From Pseudomonas sp. S04 (lineage in GTDB: Bacteria; Pseudomonadota; Gammaproteobacteria; Pseudomonadales; Pseudomonadaceae), in the NCBI RefSeq assembly GCF_009834545.1, contig NZ_CP019427.1, positions 310,001 to 374,000 of the forward strand: a DNA stretch of 64,000 nt, read 5' to 3'. Numbering within the stretch: the stretch's first letter is position 1; each line of letters begins with the position of its first letter. Positions 27,038 through 36,284 of this stretch are shown piece by piece. The translations under genes were made by a program, and so were the position numbers. Under the pieces are notes generated by a model. The model had not been told where the DNA came from. It ran no database searches and was given only the letters and a program-made list of their open reading frames with translations.

Positions 27038-27793
27038 ATGCTCAGACGCCTTTTCCTCGTTCTTGCCAGTACTTCGTTACTGTTCTGCGGCGTGCTACGG
27101 GCTGCTGAAAAAACCGATATCGACCTGGTCTTGCTGACGGAAAACTTCCCGCCCTACAACATGGCGAAGAACGGCAAGAACTTCGCTCAGGACGAGAACA
27201 TCAATGGCATCGCCGTGGACATCGTTCGCGAGATATTAAAGCGGGCCAACATCACCTACAGCCTGACCCTGCGTTTCCCCTGGGAGCGAGTCTACAAACT
27301 CGCCCTGGAAAATCCCGGATACGGGGTGTTCGTCATGGCGCGCTTGCCCGACCGCGAAAACCTCTTCAAGTGGGTCGGCCCTATTGGTCCGGACGACTGG
27401 ATCATGCTGGCCAAGGCCGACAGCAAAATCACCCTGCAGACCCTGGAAGATGCGCGCAAATACAAGATCGGCGCCTACAAGGGCGACGCCATCGCCGAGA
27501 CATTGGCCAAGCAGGGACTCAAGCCGATCGTGGTGCTGCGCGATCAGGACAACGCGAAAAAACTGCTTAATGGCCAGATTGACCTGTGGGCCACCGGGGA
27601 CCCTGCCGGGCGCTATCTGGCGCGCCAGGACGGGGTCACGGGCCTCAAGACGGTCCTGCGTTTCCACAGCGCGCAGTTGTATCTGGCGTTGAACCGCGAG
27701 GTGCCTGACGAAACCGTCGCCAAACTGCAGGCTGCGCTCGATCAGTTGCGCAAGGAAGGCGGGGTCGACGAGATCATGGGGCGATATCTGTAG
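27038..27793 (+). CDS. Periplasmic substrate-binding protein (SBP family 3-like)
   Basis: This protein has about 251 residues, with a signal peptide (MLRRLFLVLASTSLLFCGVLRA) followed by ENFPPYNMAKNGK, NGIAVDIVREILKRANI and RFPWERVYKLALENPGYGVF, typical of the 'transporter substrate-binding domain' proteins without their own permease. Many such proteins in pseudomonads are orphan binders or parts of sensors. Start uncertain: 27038 gives the best signal peptide, but in-frame GTG (26978) and ATG (26987) exist. It follows hisF closely and may be read from the his promoter. Confidence 0.8.
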   Translation: MLRRLFLVLASTSLLFCGVLRAAEKTDIDLVLLTENFPPYNMAKNGKNFAQDENINGIAVDIVREILKRANITYSLTLRFPWERVYKLALENPGYGVFVMARLPDRENLFKWVGPIGPDDWIMLAKADSKITLQTLEDARKYKIGAYKGDAIAETLAKQGLKPIVVLRDQDNAKKLLNGQIDLWATGDPAGRYLARQDGVTGLKTVLRFHSAQLYLALNREVPDETVAKLQAALDQLRKEGGVDEIMGRYL

Positions 27794-27808
27794 TTTTTTG
27801 ACCCTGCG

Positions 27809-29080
27809 CTATTGTTCCGGCGGATATTCGCTCAAATGCAGTTTGTCGTAGTCCGAGTAACTGCCCTCGCTTGCCACTTGTGTGCCGTTGCTGCGTAGCA
27901 ATTGGTAGTCAAACTGTGTGCGATAAACCGCGACGACGCGCTTCTTCGCAACGATGGTAACCACGAGGGCCGCCAGGGGGCCGATCAACCTGCTGTTCTG
28001 GGTGCCGACGGGGGAGAAACTGTTGCCCAGTTTTGCCGAGAACTCGACTGAAAAGGTCGGTGGCAGCGATATGGAAAATTCCGGCAACCTGGAGCTCCAT
28101 TCCACTCCTACCTCGACAGAGGTCAGTCGAGAGAAGGTTTCGAGGCTTTCGGCGGTGGGTGCCTCATCGGTCCATTTGAAGGTTTTTCCCGAGGAGCTGG
28201 TGTTATGGCCGTGGCCGATCAATACGTACTGCTCTTTTCTATGTAATAGGTAGTAGGGAGAAGTACGAAACTGCTCGAAGGCGCTCAGGTTGGGATCCTT
28301 GATCGCGAACCAGGGGAGCCGCGCAGTCTGGGTGACTGTGGCGGATTGGCTTGAGGTGGGGGGTTCGTATCCGGTCAGGGACGGAGGCACTGGCGAAGGT
28401 TCGGCTTTGAGCGAAATGCGCATGCGCAGTGCATGCGCGGCGGCGTGCGTTGCTGGTTTGGTATAGCTGTTGACGCCGACGAATGTGCCTGGCGCAAAAT
28501 GAATCTCTCCTGCGGCCGCGACCGGTGGCAGGACACTCCACACGCTGAAGTCCTGCTTGGCGCGACTGCCCTTGTCGCTCCAGATCATTGTGTCGATGGA
28601 TGCCGCCACGACAAGATCTGCCCGCACGCAACGCACGGAGTTGACTGAAGGTTTATCGAGACCGTCAGCGCACACCAACCCAAGTGCCACGTAGCCCTCA
28701 GGTGGTACGGGGCGCCATATTGAACAGTCCGTTTTGGCGCCTGAGCCCGTGTCTTTCCAGACCTGTTCAAAATCATCGGGCTTGCTCAGTGCCTTGCCCT
28801 GGTTAGCGCCAGCACTTGGCGGCTCGCCTTCGCAAACGACGGCCACTACTCTTCGATTATTGATGTTGTCGTGGCCGGATACGGCGAGGTCACCGAGTGG
28901 GAAAAAGCCTGGCAGCGAGTCAGGGGCAGGGCTGGGGCGCCAAAAGCCACCGGGTTTCGAGCGTGAGCCTTTGTTATCCCAGATCCGGAGAAATTCGGTC
29001 GTAAAGTTGATCAGCAGGTTTTCAACTTTGATTGATTCCATTGGCCTTGAGGGTGCCGCGTCATCTTCATGTGGGTTCAT
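27809..29080 (-). CDS. Vps62/DUF946-like protein with three internal repeats
   Basis: This 423-residue protein has three related units in its N-terminal half: IWDNKGSRSKPGGFWRP (33-49), VWKDTGSGAKTDCSIWRP (107-124) and IWSDKGSRAKQDFSVWSV (166-183). Each of the first two is followed by a PPxGY/PLG-type segment and a stretch like VALGLVC. This repeat is characteristic of the Vps62 family (PF06101), best known from fungi and plants (plant DUF946). The C-terminal half (about 260-423) is beta-rich. There is no signal peptide. In bacteria related domains occur with insecticidal toxins, so a secreted or contact-dependent role is possible, but nothing nearby shows it. Lower GC than its neighbours suggests transfer. 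Confidence 0.75.
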   Translation of the reverse strand: MNPHEDDAAPSRPMESIKVENLLINFTTEFLRIWDNKGSRSKPGGFWRPSPAPDSLPGFFPLGDLAVSGHDNINNRRVVAVVCEGEPPSAGANQGKALSKPDDFEQVWKDTGSGAKTDCSIWRPVPPEGYVALGLVCADGLDKPSVNSVRCVRADLVVAASIDTMIWSDKGSRAKQDFSVWSVLPPVAAAGEIHFAPGTFVGVNSYTKPATHAAAHALRMRISLKAEPSPVPPSLTGYEPPTSSQSATVTQTARLPWFAIKDPNLSAFEQFRTSPYYLLHRKEQYVLIGHGHNTSSSGKTFKWTDEAPTAESLETFSRLTSVEVGVEWSSRLPEFSISLPPTFSVEFSAKLGNSFSPVGTQNSRLIGPLAALVVTIVAKKRVVAVYRTQFDYQLLRSNGTQVASEGSYSDYDKLHLSEYPPEQ

Positions 29081-29183
29081 GGTTATTCCTGATAATTGAA
29101 AGGCAGCCCAATTGGGTTGCGGGTTTCAATATCCAGAATTGGCTGAGACGCCTGGCGGTAACTATGTAGTGGCCCGCTGCTGG

Positions 29184-29960
29184 TTAGCGATAAATCCCAT
29201 CTTTGCCATGGGCAGTCATGGCGCGATTGCCGCGCACGCTGATCATCTGCCGGATATCAATCCAGTCGATGCCCTGGGCCTTGAGCTTGGGCAGCTCGCG
29301 TTCCAGCACTGCCAGGGTCTGCGGGTAGGGATGGCCGATCATCACCGCCGAACCCTGTTTGCGCGCCAGGCTTATGGCGCTCTGCAGTTGGTTGTAGATC
29401 GCTGCTTCGGTGCGTTCGTCGTCGAGGAACACATCCCGTGAAGCGCTGGCCAGGCCGATCTTCTGCGCCTCGGCGGCGGCGACGGTCTGGGCGCTGGTGC
29501 GGCTGTCGACGAAAAGCTTGTGCCGGCGTTGCAGCTCGGCCATCAACCAGGCCATGGCCGGTCGCTGGGCGGTCATGCGGCTGCCCATGTGATTGTTGAT
29601 GCCGGCGGTGAAGGGGACGGCCTTGAACGCGGCGTCCAGGCGCTTGCGCAGTTCTTCGACGGGCAGTTCGGGGTGCCAGGCGAACGGGCCGGTGGCCGGG
29701 TCCATGGGCATGTGCAGGATGACGATCTTGCCAGCGCGGTGGGCCTCGCGGGCAAATTCAGCGGCGTGGGGGGTGTCGGGCATGATCGCTGCGGTGACTG
29801 GTCCGGGCAGCGCCAGCACGCGGCGGTCCCGGGGCAGGTTCTGCCCCAGGTCATCGATGATCAGGCTCAGGTAGGCCTTGTGGGGTGGCGCCTGCCCGGG
29901 CGTTGCATGGGCAACGCCGGCCAGGCAGCACAGCAGGCCGAGGAGCAACCGCAGGCGCAT
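29184..29960 (-). CDS. yibQ: Divergent polysaccharide deacetylase family protein YibQ
   Basis: This 258-residue protein has a signal peptide (MRLRLLLGLLCCLAGVAHA). The NodB-like fold is recognisable by LSLIIDDLGQNLPRDRRVL, ILHMPMDP and INNHMGSRMT, with the histidines that in active enzymes hold the metal. Its start lies just beyond the ctpA stop. The order gpmI, envC, ctpA, yibQ suggests a role at the cell wall. Confidence 0.92.
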   Translation of the reverse strand: MRLRLLLGLLCCLAGVAHATPGQAPPHKAYLSLIIDDLGQNLPRDRRVLALPGPVTAAIMPDTPHAAEFAREAHRAGKIVILHMPMDPATGPFAWHPELPVEELRKRLDAAFKAVPFTAGINNHMGSRMTAQRPAMAWLMAELQRRHKLFVDSRTSAQTVAAAEAQKIGLASASRDVFLDDERTEAAIYNQLQSAISLARKQGSAVMIGHPYPQTLAVLERELPKLKAQGIDWIDIRQMISVRGNRAMTAHGKDGIYR

Positions 29961-29961
29961 C

Positions 29962-31269
29962 TCAGCGGCCGCGGGTAATGCTCAGGCCCTTGAGCAGGCT
30001 CAACGCCTGGGCCAGTTGGTAGTCGTCGTCCTGTGGCATCGGCTTGGCCTTGCCGCCGGAGCCGCTTGGCTTGTCGGCGCCGCCGTTGCCATTGCCCAGG
30101 TGGCCTTGCAGGTCAGCTTCCTTGAAGTACTCGCTGTCCTGCTCGCTGGTGATCTTGGCCCGACGCACTTCGATGTCCGGAACGATGCCCTGGGCCTGGA
30201 TCGAGCGCCCGTTCGGGGTGAAGTACAGTGCGGTGGTGATCTTCAGCGCGCGGTCGTTGTTCAGCGGCAGCACGGTTTGCACCGAGCCCTTGCCGAAACT
30301 GGTGGTGCCCATCACGACTGCACGTTTCTGGTCCTGCAGGGCACCTGCGACAATTTCCGAGGCCGAGGCGCTGCCGCCGTTGATCAGCACCACCATCGGC
30401 ACTGCTTCGCTTTCGTCCTTGCCGGTGGCCGAGAAGCGCAGTTCGGAGTTGGCGATCCGGCCCTTGGTGTAGACGATCAGGCCCTTGGTGATGAAGTGGT
30501 CGACCACTTCCACCGCCGATTGCAGGACACCGCCTGGGTTGTTGCGCAGGTCGAGCACGATGCCGCTGAGCTTCTTGCCGTTTTCCTTGCGCAGCTTGGC
30601 CAGGGCCTGGGAGACCTCTTCGCCGGTCTTGACCTGGAACTGGGTGATGCGGATGTAGCCGTAGCCCGACTCCAGCAACTGCGCCTTCACGCTCTTGACC
30701 TGGATGGTCGCGCGGGTCAGCGTCACGTCGAAGGGCGAACCGCCGTCGCGGACCAGAGTCAGGGTGATTTTCTCGCCGATCTTGCCGCGCATCTTGTCCA
30801 CGGCTTCGGTCATGCTCTGGCCGCGGGTAGGCTGGCCGTTGATCTTGACGATGAAGTCGCCCGCCTGGATGCCCGCCTTGGAGGCAGGGGTGTCGTCGAT
30901 CGGCGACACCACCTTGATGAAGCCGTCTTCGGAGCCGACTTCGATGCCCAGGCCGCCAAACTCACCGCTGGTGCTTTCCTGCAGCTCGGCGAAGTCTTCC
31001 GGCCCCAGGTAGGCGGAGTGTGGGTCGAGGTTGCTGAGCATGCCCTTGATGGCGTTTTCCAGCAGGGTCTTGTCGTCCACCGGCTCGACATACGCGGCCT
31101 TGATCCGGTCCATGACCTCGGCAAAGGTACGCAACTCATCCAGCGGCAATGGCGCCTTGGTGGTCGCAGCCGAGGTCGACGAGGCCGGTTCAGCGGCAAA
31201 CGCCAGGGGCGCACCGATCACCAGGGCGATCGTCAGGGCCAGCGAAGTGAGGCGGGACAAATGCAGCAT
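29962..31269 (-). CDS. Carboxy-terminal processing protease (S41) CtpA type
   Basis: This 435-residue periplasmic serine protease has a signal peptide (SLALTIALVIGAPLAFA). A PDZ domain lies at about 100-185 (FGGLGIEVGSEDGFIKVVSP). The catalytic Ser is in NGGSASASEIVAGALQD, and the Lys in GTTSFGKGSVQTVLPL. Pseudomonas has two such proteases, Prc and CtpA; this one, behind envC, has the shorter CtpA length. CtpA-type proteases degrade peptidoglycan hydrolases and need a partner lipoprotein encoded elsewhere. Confidence 0.93.
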   Translation of the reverse strand: MLHLSRLTSLALTIALVIGAPLAFAAEPASSTSAATTKAPLPLDELRTFAEVMDRIKAAYVEPVDDKTLLENAIKGMLSNLDPHSAYLGPEDFAELQESTSGEFGGLGIEVGSEDGFIKVVSPIDDTPASKAGIQAGDFIVKINGQPTRGQSMTEAVDKMRGKIGEKITLTLVRDGGSPFDVTLTRATIQVKSVKAQLLESGYGYIRITQFQVKTGEEVSQALAKLRKENGKKLSGIVLDLRNNPGGVLQSAVEVVDHFITKGLIVYTKGRIANSELRFSATGKDESEAVPMVVLINGGSASASEIVAGALQDQKRAVVMGTTSFGKGSVQTVLPLNNDRALKITTALYFTPNGRSIQAQGIVPDIEVRRAKITSEQDSEYFKEADLQGHLGNGNGGADKPSGSGGKAKPMPQDDDYQLAQALSLLKGLSITRGR

Positions 31270-31300
31270 GTCGAACGAACTCCTGAGTTAGATGGTGCGC

Positions 31301-32596
31301 TTATCCTTGCGCACGGCACCATTGTGCCGGATCACTCGGGTGACCCTGCTGACGAATAGCGAAATACAGCGCGGGCGTGTCCTGGCCGCCACTGTTACCG
31401 ACAGTGGAGATGGACTCGCCGGCCTTGACCACGTCGCCAGCCGATTTGAGCAGCGTCTGATTGTGGCCGTACAAGCTCAAGAAGCCGTTGCCGTGGTCGA
31501 GAATCACCAGCAAGCCGGCGCCCCGCAACCAGTCGGCGAACACCACGCGTCCGCCGTGCACGGCATGCACCTGGCTGCCAGCGGAGGCGCTGATCATCAC
31601 GCCGTCCCACTTGGTGCGGGCATCGTCGCCGCGACTTTCACCAAAGCGGGCAAGCAATCGACCATCAACTGGCCAAGGAAGTTTTCCCCGCGTTGCAGAA
31701 AATGCCCCGCCGAAGGTTTCGCCAGCGCTGGAGACCAGGGCGCCGGGTGTCGGTCGGGTAATTTTGCGTGGGGCATCGGTCGGGGCGTCTGCCGCGGCCT
31801 GTGCCTCACGTAAACGCTTTTTTTCCGCTTCCTGCTGGGCGATCAGCGCTTTTTGCCGCGCTTCTTCTGCCTCCCGGGCCTGGCGTGCCAGGGTTTCCTC
31901 AATGGTTTTCAGGACTTTCGACAAGTCGGCCTGGTCCTGCTCGCGAGCCTGCAGCTTCTGGTCGCGGTCCTTGACGTCCGTGTTGAGCTTGGCCAGCACT
32001 TGCTGGCGCTCCTTGCGGACCTTGTCCAGCTCGTCGCGCTGGCTGTCGAGGCTGCTTTTCTGGACCAGCAGTTGGGCTTGCTGCAGGGCGATGTCCTGCT
32101 CGACATTGGCCAGTTGGCGCAGGGTTTCGTTGAAGTTCTTCAACTGCTCCATGCGCGCCTGGCTGAGGTAGTCGTAATAAGTCAGGGTGCGGGCGAATTT
32201 CTCCGGGTTCTGCTGGTTGAGCAGCAGCTTGAGATATTCCTGGCGACCGTTCTGATAGGCCGCGCGGGCCTGGGTGGCAATCAGTTGTTGCTGTTCAGTG
32301 CGTGCGCTCTGGAGTTTTTTTTTCTCGGTATCGAGTCGCTGCAGCTCGGATTCGCTTTTCTTCAGCTCTTTTTGCAGGGCATCGACCTGCTTCTCGAGCT
32401 TGCCCATCTCGGTCTCGGTGCCCTTGAGGTCCTTCTGCACCCCGGACTTTTCTTCCTGCAGCTTGCCCAGCAGCTTTTTCAGCTCGGCAATATCCTGACG
32501 CGTGGCGTCCAACTGTTGTTGGGTTTGCGCGCGCTCGTCAGCCAAGGCCGGTTGGAGCAGGCAGGTCAGAGCTAGGGCTATCAGGACGCGGAGCAT
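31301..32596 (-). CDS. envC: Murein hydrolase activator EnvC
   Basis: This 431-residue periplasmic protein has a signal peptide (MLRVLIALALTCLLQPALA), a long coiled coil (about 25-265, rich in Gln, Glu and Lys) and a C-terminal LytM/M23 domain from about 320 (LPWPVDGRLLARFGESRGDD). The zinc-binding histidines of true M23 peptidases are not in place (DARTKWDGVMISA, LYGHNQ), as in E. coli EnvC, which activates amidases at the division septum rather than cutting itself. GTG at 32611 is an alternative start; neither start has a strong ribosome site. Confidence 0.93.
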   Translation of the reverse strand: MLRVLIALALTCLLQPALADERAQTQQQLDATRQDIAELKKLLGKLQEEKSGVQKDLKGTETEMGKLEKQVDALQKELKKSESELQRLDTEKKKLQSARTEQQQLIATQARAAYQNGRQEYLKLLLNQQNPEKFARTLTYYDYLSQARMEQLKNFNETLRQLANVEQDIALQQAQLLVQKSSLDSQRDELDKVRKERQQVLAKLNTDVKDRDQKLQAREQDQADLSKVLKTIEETLARQAREAEEARQKALIAQQEAEKKRLREAQAAADAPTDAPRKITRPTPGALVSSAGETFGGAFSATRGKLPWPVDGRLLARFGESRGDDARTKWDGVMISASAGSQVHAVHGGRVVFADWLRGAGLLVILDHGNGFLSLYGHNQTLLKSAGDVVKAGESISTVGNSGGQDTPALYFAIRQQGHPSDPAQWCRAQG

Positions 32597-32651
32597 AGAG
32601 GCGGGCGACACCGGGGGAAAAAAGACAGCCTAGTATGCCCGGCAAGCGTTG

Positions 32652-32677
32652 CAAAAAAAACGCCCAATTAGGGCGGT
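32652..32677 (-). terminator. Intrinsic terminator between gpmI and envC
   Basis: On the minus strand a short CGCCCTAATTGGGCG stem is followed by eight T. It ends the gpmI transcript, or attenuates it, 56 bp before the envC start. Confidence 0.7.
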
Positions 32678-32722
32678 GTGATAACTGGAGCAGAGTTACC
32701 TCTGAAAACACCCCAAAACCAA

Positions 32723-32814
32723 TGTGGGAGCGAGCTTGCTCGCGATGGCGTCATAACATTCAACGTAGATGTTGACTGTCAGATTGCTATCGCGAGCAAG
32801 CTCGCTCCCACAGG
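32723..32814. repeat. REPIN (inverted REP pair)
   Basis: The 26-base copy tgtgggagcgagcttgctcg, continuing cgatgg (32723-32748), is repeated inverted at 32789-32814, with about 40 bp between. It lies between gpmI and envC. Confidence 0.9.
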
Positions 32815-32840
32815 GTTTTGTCGGTGTTTGATGGGGCGGG

Positions 32841-34370
32841 TTACACCAGGATCGAGGTGCCGGTCATTTCGGCCGGTTGCTCAAGCCCCAGCAGCTTGAG
32901 CATGGTCGGTGCTACGTCGGCCAGGACCCCGCCTTCGCGGACCTTGAGGTCGCGCTTACCGAAGTAGATGAACGGTACCGGCTCGGTGGTGTGGGCGGTG
33001 TGGGCCTGGCCGGTGGATTCGTCGGCCATCTGCTCGACGTTGCCGTGGTCGGCGGTGATCAGCGCCTCGCCACCGACTTTTTCCAGGGCTTCGACAATCC
33101 GGCCGACGCACAGGTCCAGGCACTCGACCGCTTTCACTGCAGCAGCAAACACGCCGCTGTGGCCGACCATGTCGCCGTTGGCGTAGTTGACCACGATCAC
33201 GTCGTAACGCTGGTTCTCGATGGCCTCGACGATGCGGTCGGTGACCTCCGGCGCGCTCATCTCTGGCTGCAGGTCGTAGGTGGCGACTTTTGGCGAAGGG
33301 ATCAGGATGCGTTCTTCACCCGGGAACGGTTCTTCGCGGCCGCCGGAGAAGAAGAAGGTCACGTGGGCGTATTTTTCGGTTTCGGCGATCCGCAGTTGGG
33401 TCTTGCCGTTTTTCGCCAGGTAGTCGCCCAGTACGTTTTCCAGGCTGCCCGGGGCAAAGGCCGACGGGGCAGGGATGCTGGCGGCGTATTGGGTGAGCAT
33501 GACAAAACCGGCCAGTTTCGGCTGGCGGGCACGTTCGAACTCGCTGAAATTGTCCTCGACGAACACCCGGCTCAGCTCGCGCGCACGGTCGGCGCGAAAG
33601 TTCATGAACACCACGGCGTCGCCGTCTTCGACCTTGACCGGCTCACCGATGGTGGTGGCCTTGACGAATTCGTCGCTCTCGCCACGCTCGTAGGCGGCTT
33701 GCAGGCCTTCCTGGGCGGTCGCGGCGTTGAATTCGCCGTTGCCGTCCACGATCAGGTTGTAAGCCTGGGAGACGCGATCCCAGCGGTTGTCGCGGTCCAT
33801 GGCGAAGTAACGGCCGATGAGGCTGGCGATCCGGCCTTTGCCCAGGGTCTTGAAGGCTTCATCCAGCAGTTCGATCGACGACTGGGCACTTTTCGGCGGC
33901 GTGTCGCGGCCATCGAGGAAAGCGTGCAGGTAGATCTTCTCGGCACCGCGCTTGAAGGCCAGTTCGGCCATGGCGATCAGGTGATCCTGGTGGCTGTGCA
34001 CGCCACCATCGGACAGCAGGCCCATGAAGTGCACGGCCTTGCCGGCGGCGACGGCCTTGTCCACGGCGGCGCAGATGGTCGGGTTGTCGAAGAACTCGCC
34101 GTCGCGGATCGCTTTGGTCACGCGGGTGAAGTCCTGATACACCACGCGGCCGGCGCCGAGGTTCATGTGGCCGACTTCCGAGTTGCCCATCTGGCCGTCC
34201 GGCAGGCCGACGTCCATGCCTGAACCCGAGATCAGGCCGTTCGGTACGGTGGCGCACAACCGGTCGAGGACAGGCTTGCGGGCCGCGAACACGGCGTTGG
34301 ATTCTTCGCTCTCACTGTGACCGAAGCCGTCGAGAATCATCAGGACCAAAGGTTTAGGCGTGGTAGTCAT
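32841..34370 (-). CDS. gpmI: Phosphoglycerate mutase, 2,3-BPG-independent
   Basis: This 509-residue manganese enzyme interconverts 3- and 2-phosphoglycerate. It has the alkaline-phosphatase fold start [20 protein letters not shown], catalytic Ser in [20 protein letters not shown] and metal-binding [11 protein letters not shown] near the C-terminus. The start at MTTTPKPL (34370) is the usual one; the longer frame to 34451 is rejected. Confidence 0.97.
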   Translation of the reverse strand: MTTTPKPLVLMILDGFGHSESEESNAVFAARKPVLDRLCATVPNGLISGSGMDVGLPDGQMGNSEVGHMNLGAGRVVYQDFTRVTKAIRDGEFFDNPTICAAVDKAVAAGKAVHFMGLLSDGGVHSHQDHLIAMAELAFKRGAEKIYLHAFLDGRDTPPKSAQSSIELLDEAFKTLGKGRIASLIGRYFAMDRDNRWDRVSQAYNLIVDGNGEFNAATAQEGLQAAYERGESDEFVKATTIGEPVKVEDGDAVVFMNFRADRARELSRVFVEDNFSEFERARQPKLAGFVMLTQYAASIPAPSAFAPGSLENVLGDYLAKNGKTQLRIAETEKYAHVTFFFSGGREEPFPGEERILIPSPKVATYDLQPEMSAPEVTDRIVEAIENQRYDVIVVNYANGDMVGHSGVFAAAVKAVECLDLCVGRIVEALEKVGGEALITADHGNVEQMADESTGQAHTAHTTEPVPFIYFGKRDLKVREGGVLADVAPTMLKLLGLEQPAEMTGTSILV

Positions 34371-34525
34371 AGATTCCACTCGTGGCTGAGTTAAAAAAGG
34401 GGCGATGAAAAAAGGGAGTGGCAGTTTAAAGCTAAGTTCCGGCGGCGTCACCGCCGGACGGGGTTTGGCCCACCATAGTGGCTGTGTATACTGGCCGACA
34501 TTTTAACGCCCTGGAACCTCCTTCG

Positions 34526-34939
34526 ATGGTTGCTCACCTGATTGAATTTGCCACTAACCACTATCTGCTCGTCGGTATCTTCGTCGTACTGCTGGCGTTG
34601 CTGATCGCTTATCAAATGCAGGGCGGCGGTCGCAGCCTGAGCACCGGTGAGCTGACCAGCCTGGTCAACAAGGACGCTGGTGTGGTGATCGACATCCGTG
34701 CGGCCAAGGATTTCGCCGCCGGTCACATCGTTGGCGCGCTGAATATTCCACACGACAAACTGACTGCCCGCGTCGGCGAGCTGGAAAAGCACAAGGCCAA
34801 GACCATCATCCTGGTCGATGCCATGGGCCAGACAGCCGGTACCCACGCGCGCGAACTGCTCAAGGCCGGCTTCACCGCCGCCAAGCTGTCCGGCGGGATC
34901 TCCAGCTGGAAGGGCGATAACCTGCCGCTGGTGAAGTGA
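34526..34939 (+). CDS. Membrane-anchored rhodanese-like protein (no catalytic Cys)
   Basis: This 137-residue protein has an N-terminal membrane helix (YLLVGIFVVLLALLIAYQM), then a rhodanese domain: LTSLVNKDAGVVIDIRAAKDFAAGHIVGALNIP. At the active-site loop the sequence is VDAMGQTAG, with no Cys, so sulfur transfer in the normal way is unlikely. E. coli YibN lies in the same place, before grxC and secB. The start at 34526 gives the normal length. Confidence 0.88.
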   Translation: MVAHLIEFATNHYLLVGIFVVLLALLIAYQMQGGGRSLSTGELTSLVNKDAGVVIDIRAAKDFAAGHIVGALNIPHDKLTARVGELEKHKAKTIILVDAMGQTAGTHARELLKAGFTAAKLSGGISSWKGDNLPLVK

Positions 34940-34940
34940 T

Positions 34941-35195
34941 ATGGCCAGCGTCGTCGTCTACTCCAGCGATTACTGCCCTTATTGCTCGCGCGCCAAGTAC
35001 CTGCTCGAAAACAAGGGCGTAGCCTTCGACGAGATCAAGGTCGATGGCAAGCCACAGGTGCGTGCCGAAATGGCCAGCAAGGCCGGGCGTACGTCCGTGC
35101 CGCAGATCTGGATCGGCAGCACCCATGTCGGTGGCTGTGATGATTTGTTTGCCCTGGACCGCGCTGGCAAGCTCGACGCGCTGCTCAAGGCCTAA
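34941..35195 (+). CDS. grxC: Glutaredoxin 3
   Basis: This 84-residue glutaredoxin has the active site CPYC (SSDYCPYCSRAKYLL) and the GSH-binding TSVPQIWIG and GGCDDLFALD. It reduces disulfides and mixed glutathione disulfides in the cytoplasm. It follows the rhodanese gene by one base and leads secB. Confidence 0.97.
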   Translation: MASVVVYSSDYCPYCSRAKYLLENKGVAFDEIKVDGKPQVRAEMASKAGRTSVPQIWIGSTHVGGCDDLFALDRAGKLDALLKA

Positions 35196-35234
35196 TTCCT
35201 TCCCTATAAGACCCAAGATCAGAAAGGATCTGAG

Positions 35235-35717
35235 ATGACTGACCAACAGAACACTGCAGCTAGCGAAGAAGAAACCGCACCGCAATTCTCCTTGCAGCGC
35301 ATCTACGTACGTGACCTGTCCTTCGAAGCCCCGAAAAGCCCGGCGATCTTCCGCCAGCAGTGGGAGCCGAGCGTCGGTCTGGACCTCAATACCCGTCAGA
35401 AAGTACTGGAAGACAACTTCCACGAAGTGGTGCTGACCCTGTCCGTGACCGTGAAGAACGGTGACGAAGTGGCCTTCATCGCCGAAGTCCAGCAGGCCGG
35501 TATCTTCCTGATCAAGAACCTCGACGAAGGTTCGATGAGCCACACCCTGGGCGCGTTCTGCCCGAACATCCTGTTCCCGTACGCTCGCGAAGCCCTGGAC
35601 AGCCTGGTGACCCGTGGTTCGTTCCCGGCCCTGATGCTGGCCCCGGTCAACTTCGACGCGCTGTACGCGCAAGAAGTGCAACGCATGCAGCAGGACGGCG
35701 CTCAGACCGTTCAGTAA
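35235..35717 (+). CDS. secB: Protein-export chaperone SecB
   Basis: This 160-residue chaperone keeps precursor proteins unfolded and hands them to SecA. Typical segments are [19 protein letters not shown] and [29 protein letters not shown] before the ATG is a good ribosome site. It is third in rhodanese-grxC-secB. Confidence 0.97.
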   Translation: MTDQQNTAASEEETAPQFSLQRIYVRDLSFEAPKSPAIFRQQWEPSVGLDLNTRQKVLEDNFHEVVLTLSVTVKNGDEVAFIAEVQQAGIFLIKNLDEGSMSHTLGAFCPNILFPYAREALDSLVTRGSFPALMLAPVNFDALYAQEVQRMQQDGAQTVQ

Positions 35718-35733
35718 GCAGCGCGGCTGACAA

Positions 35734-35798
35734 CATCGCGGGCAAGCCCGCTCCCACAGGATTGTGCAAAACCTGTGGGAGCGGGCTTGCCCGCGATT
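35734..35798. repeat. REPIN (inverted REP pair)
   Basis: The copy catcgcgggcaagcccgctc, continuing to 35760, is inverted at 35771-35798, separated by about 10 bases. It lies between the convergent secB and trmL and may act as a shared terminator. Confidence 0.9.
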
Positions 35799-35828
35799 GT
35801 TTTGGCCAGGCGAAAAATCGCCGGTGGG

Positions 35829-36284
35829 TTACTTGAAGCCCAACTGCCGCCAGCCTTCGTACACGGCGACCGCCACGGTATTGGACAGGTTCAGGCTGCG
35901 GCAGCCTTCGCGCATCGGCAGGCGCAGGCGTTGGCCGTCGGGCAGGGCGTCTAGCACCTCGGCCGGCAGGCCACGGCTTTCCGGGCCGAACAGGAACGCA
36001 TCGCCCTCGGCGAAACTGGCGTCGTGAAACGGCCGCGAACCCTTGGTGGTGAATGCGAACAGGCGTGGATGGCCAAGGCTTTCCAGGCAGCTGGCAAGGT
36101 CGGCATGCCGTTGCAAGGTGGCATACTCGTGATAGTCGAGGCCGGCCCGACGCAGGCGCTTGTCATCCATCTCGAAGCCCAGTGGCTCGATCAAGTGCAG
36201 GTGGCAGCCGCTGTTGGCGCACAGCCTGATAACGTTGCCGGTATTCGGCGGAATTTCTGGTTGAAAAAGGATGACGTGAAACAT
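35829..36284 (-). CDS. trmL: tRNA (cytidine/uridine-2'-O)-methyltransferase TrmL
   Basis: This 151-residue SPOUT methyltransferase modifies the wobble base (position 34) of leucine tRNAs. The trefoil-knot motifs are IPPNTGNVIRLCANSG, FLFGPESRGLP and RSLNLSNTVAVAVYEGWRQL. Start at MFHVILFQPEI (36284). The start codon overlaps that of the divergent gene at 36283 by two bases; the longer frame to 36944 crosses the RNA repeats and is rejected. Confidence 0.95.
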   Translation of the reverse strand: MFHVILFQPEIPPNTGNVIRLCANSGCHLHLIEPLGFEMDDKRLRRAGLDYHEYATLQRHADLASCLESLGHPRLFAFTTKGSRPFHDASFAEGDAFLFGPESRGLPAEVLDALPDGQRLRLPMREGCRSLNLSNTVAVAVYEGWRQLGFK

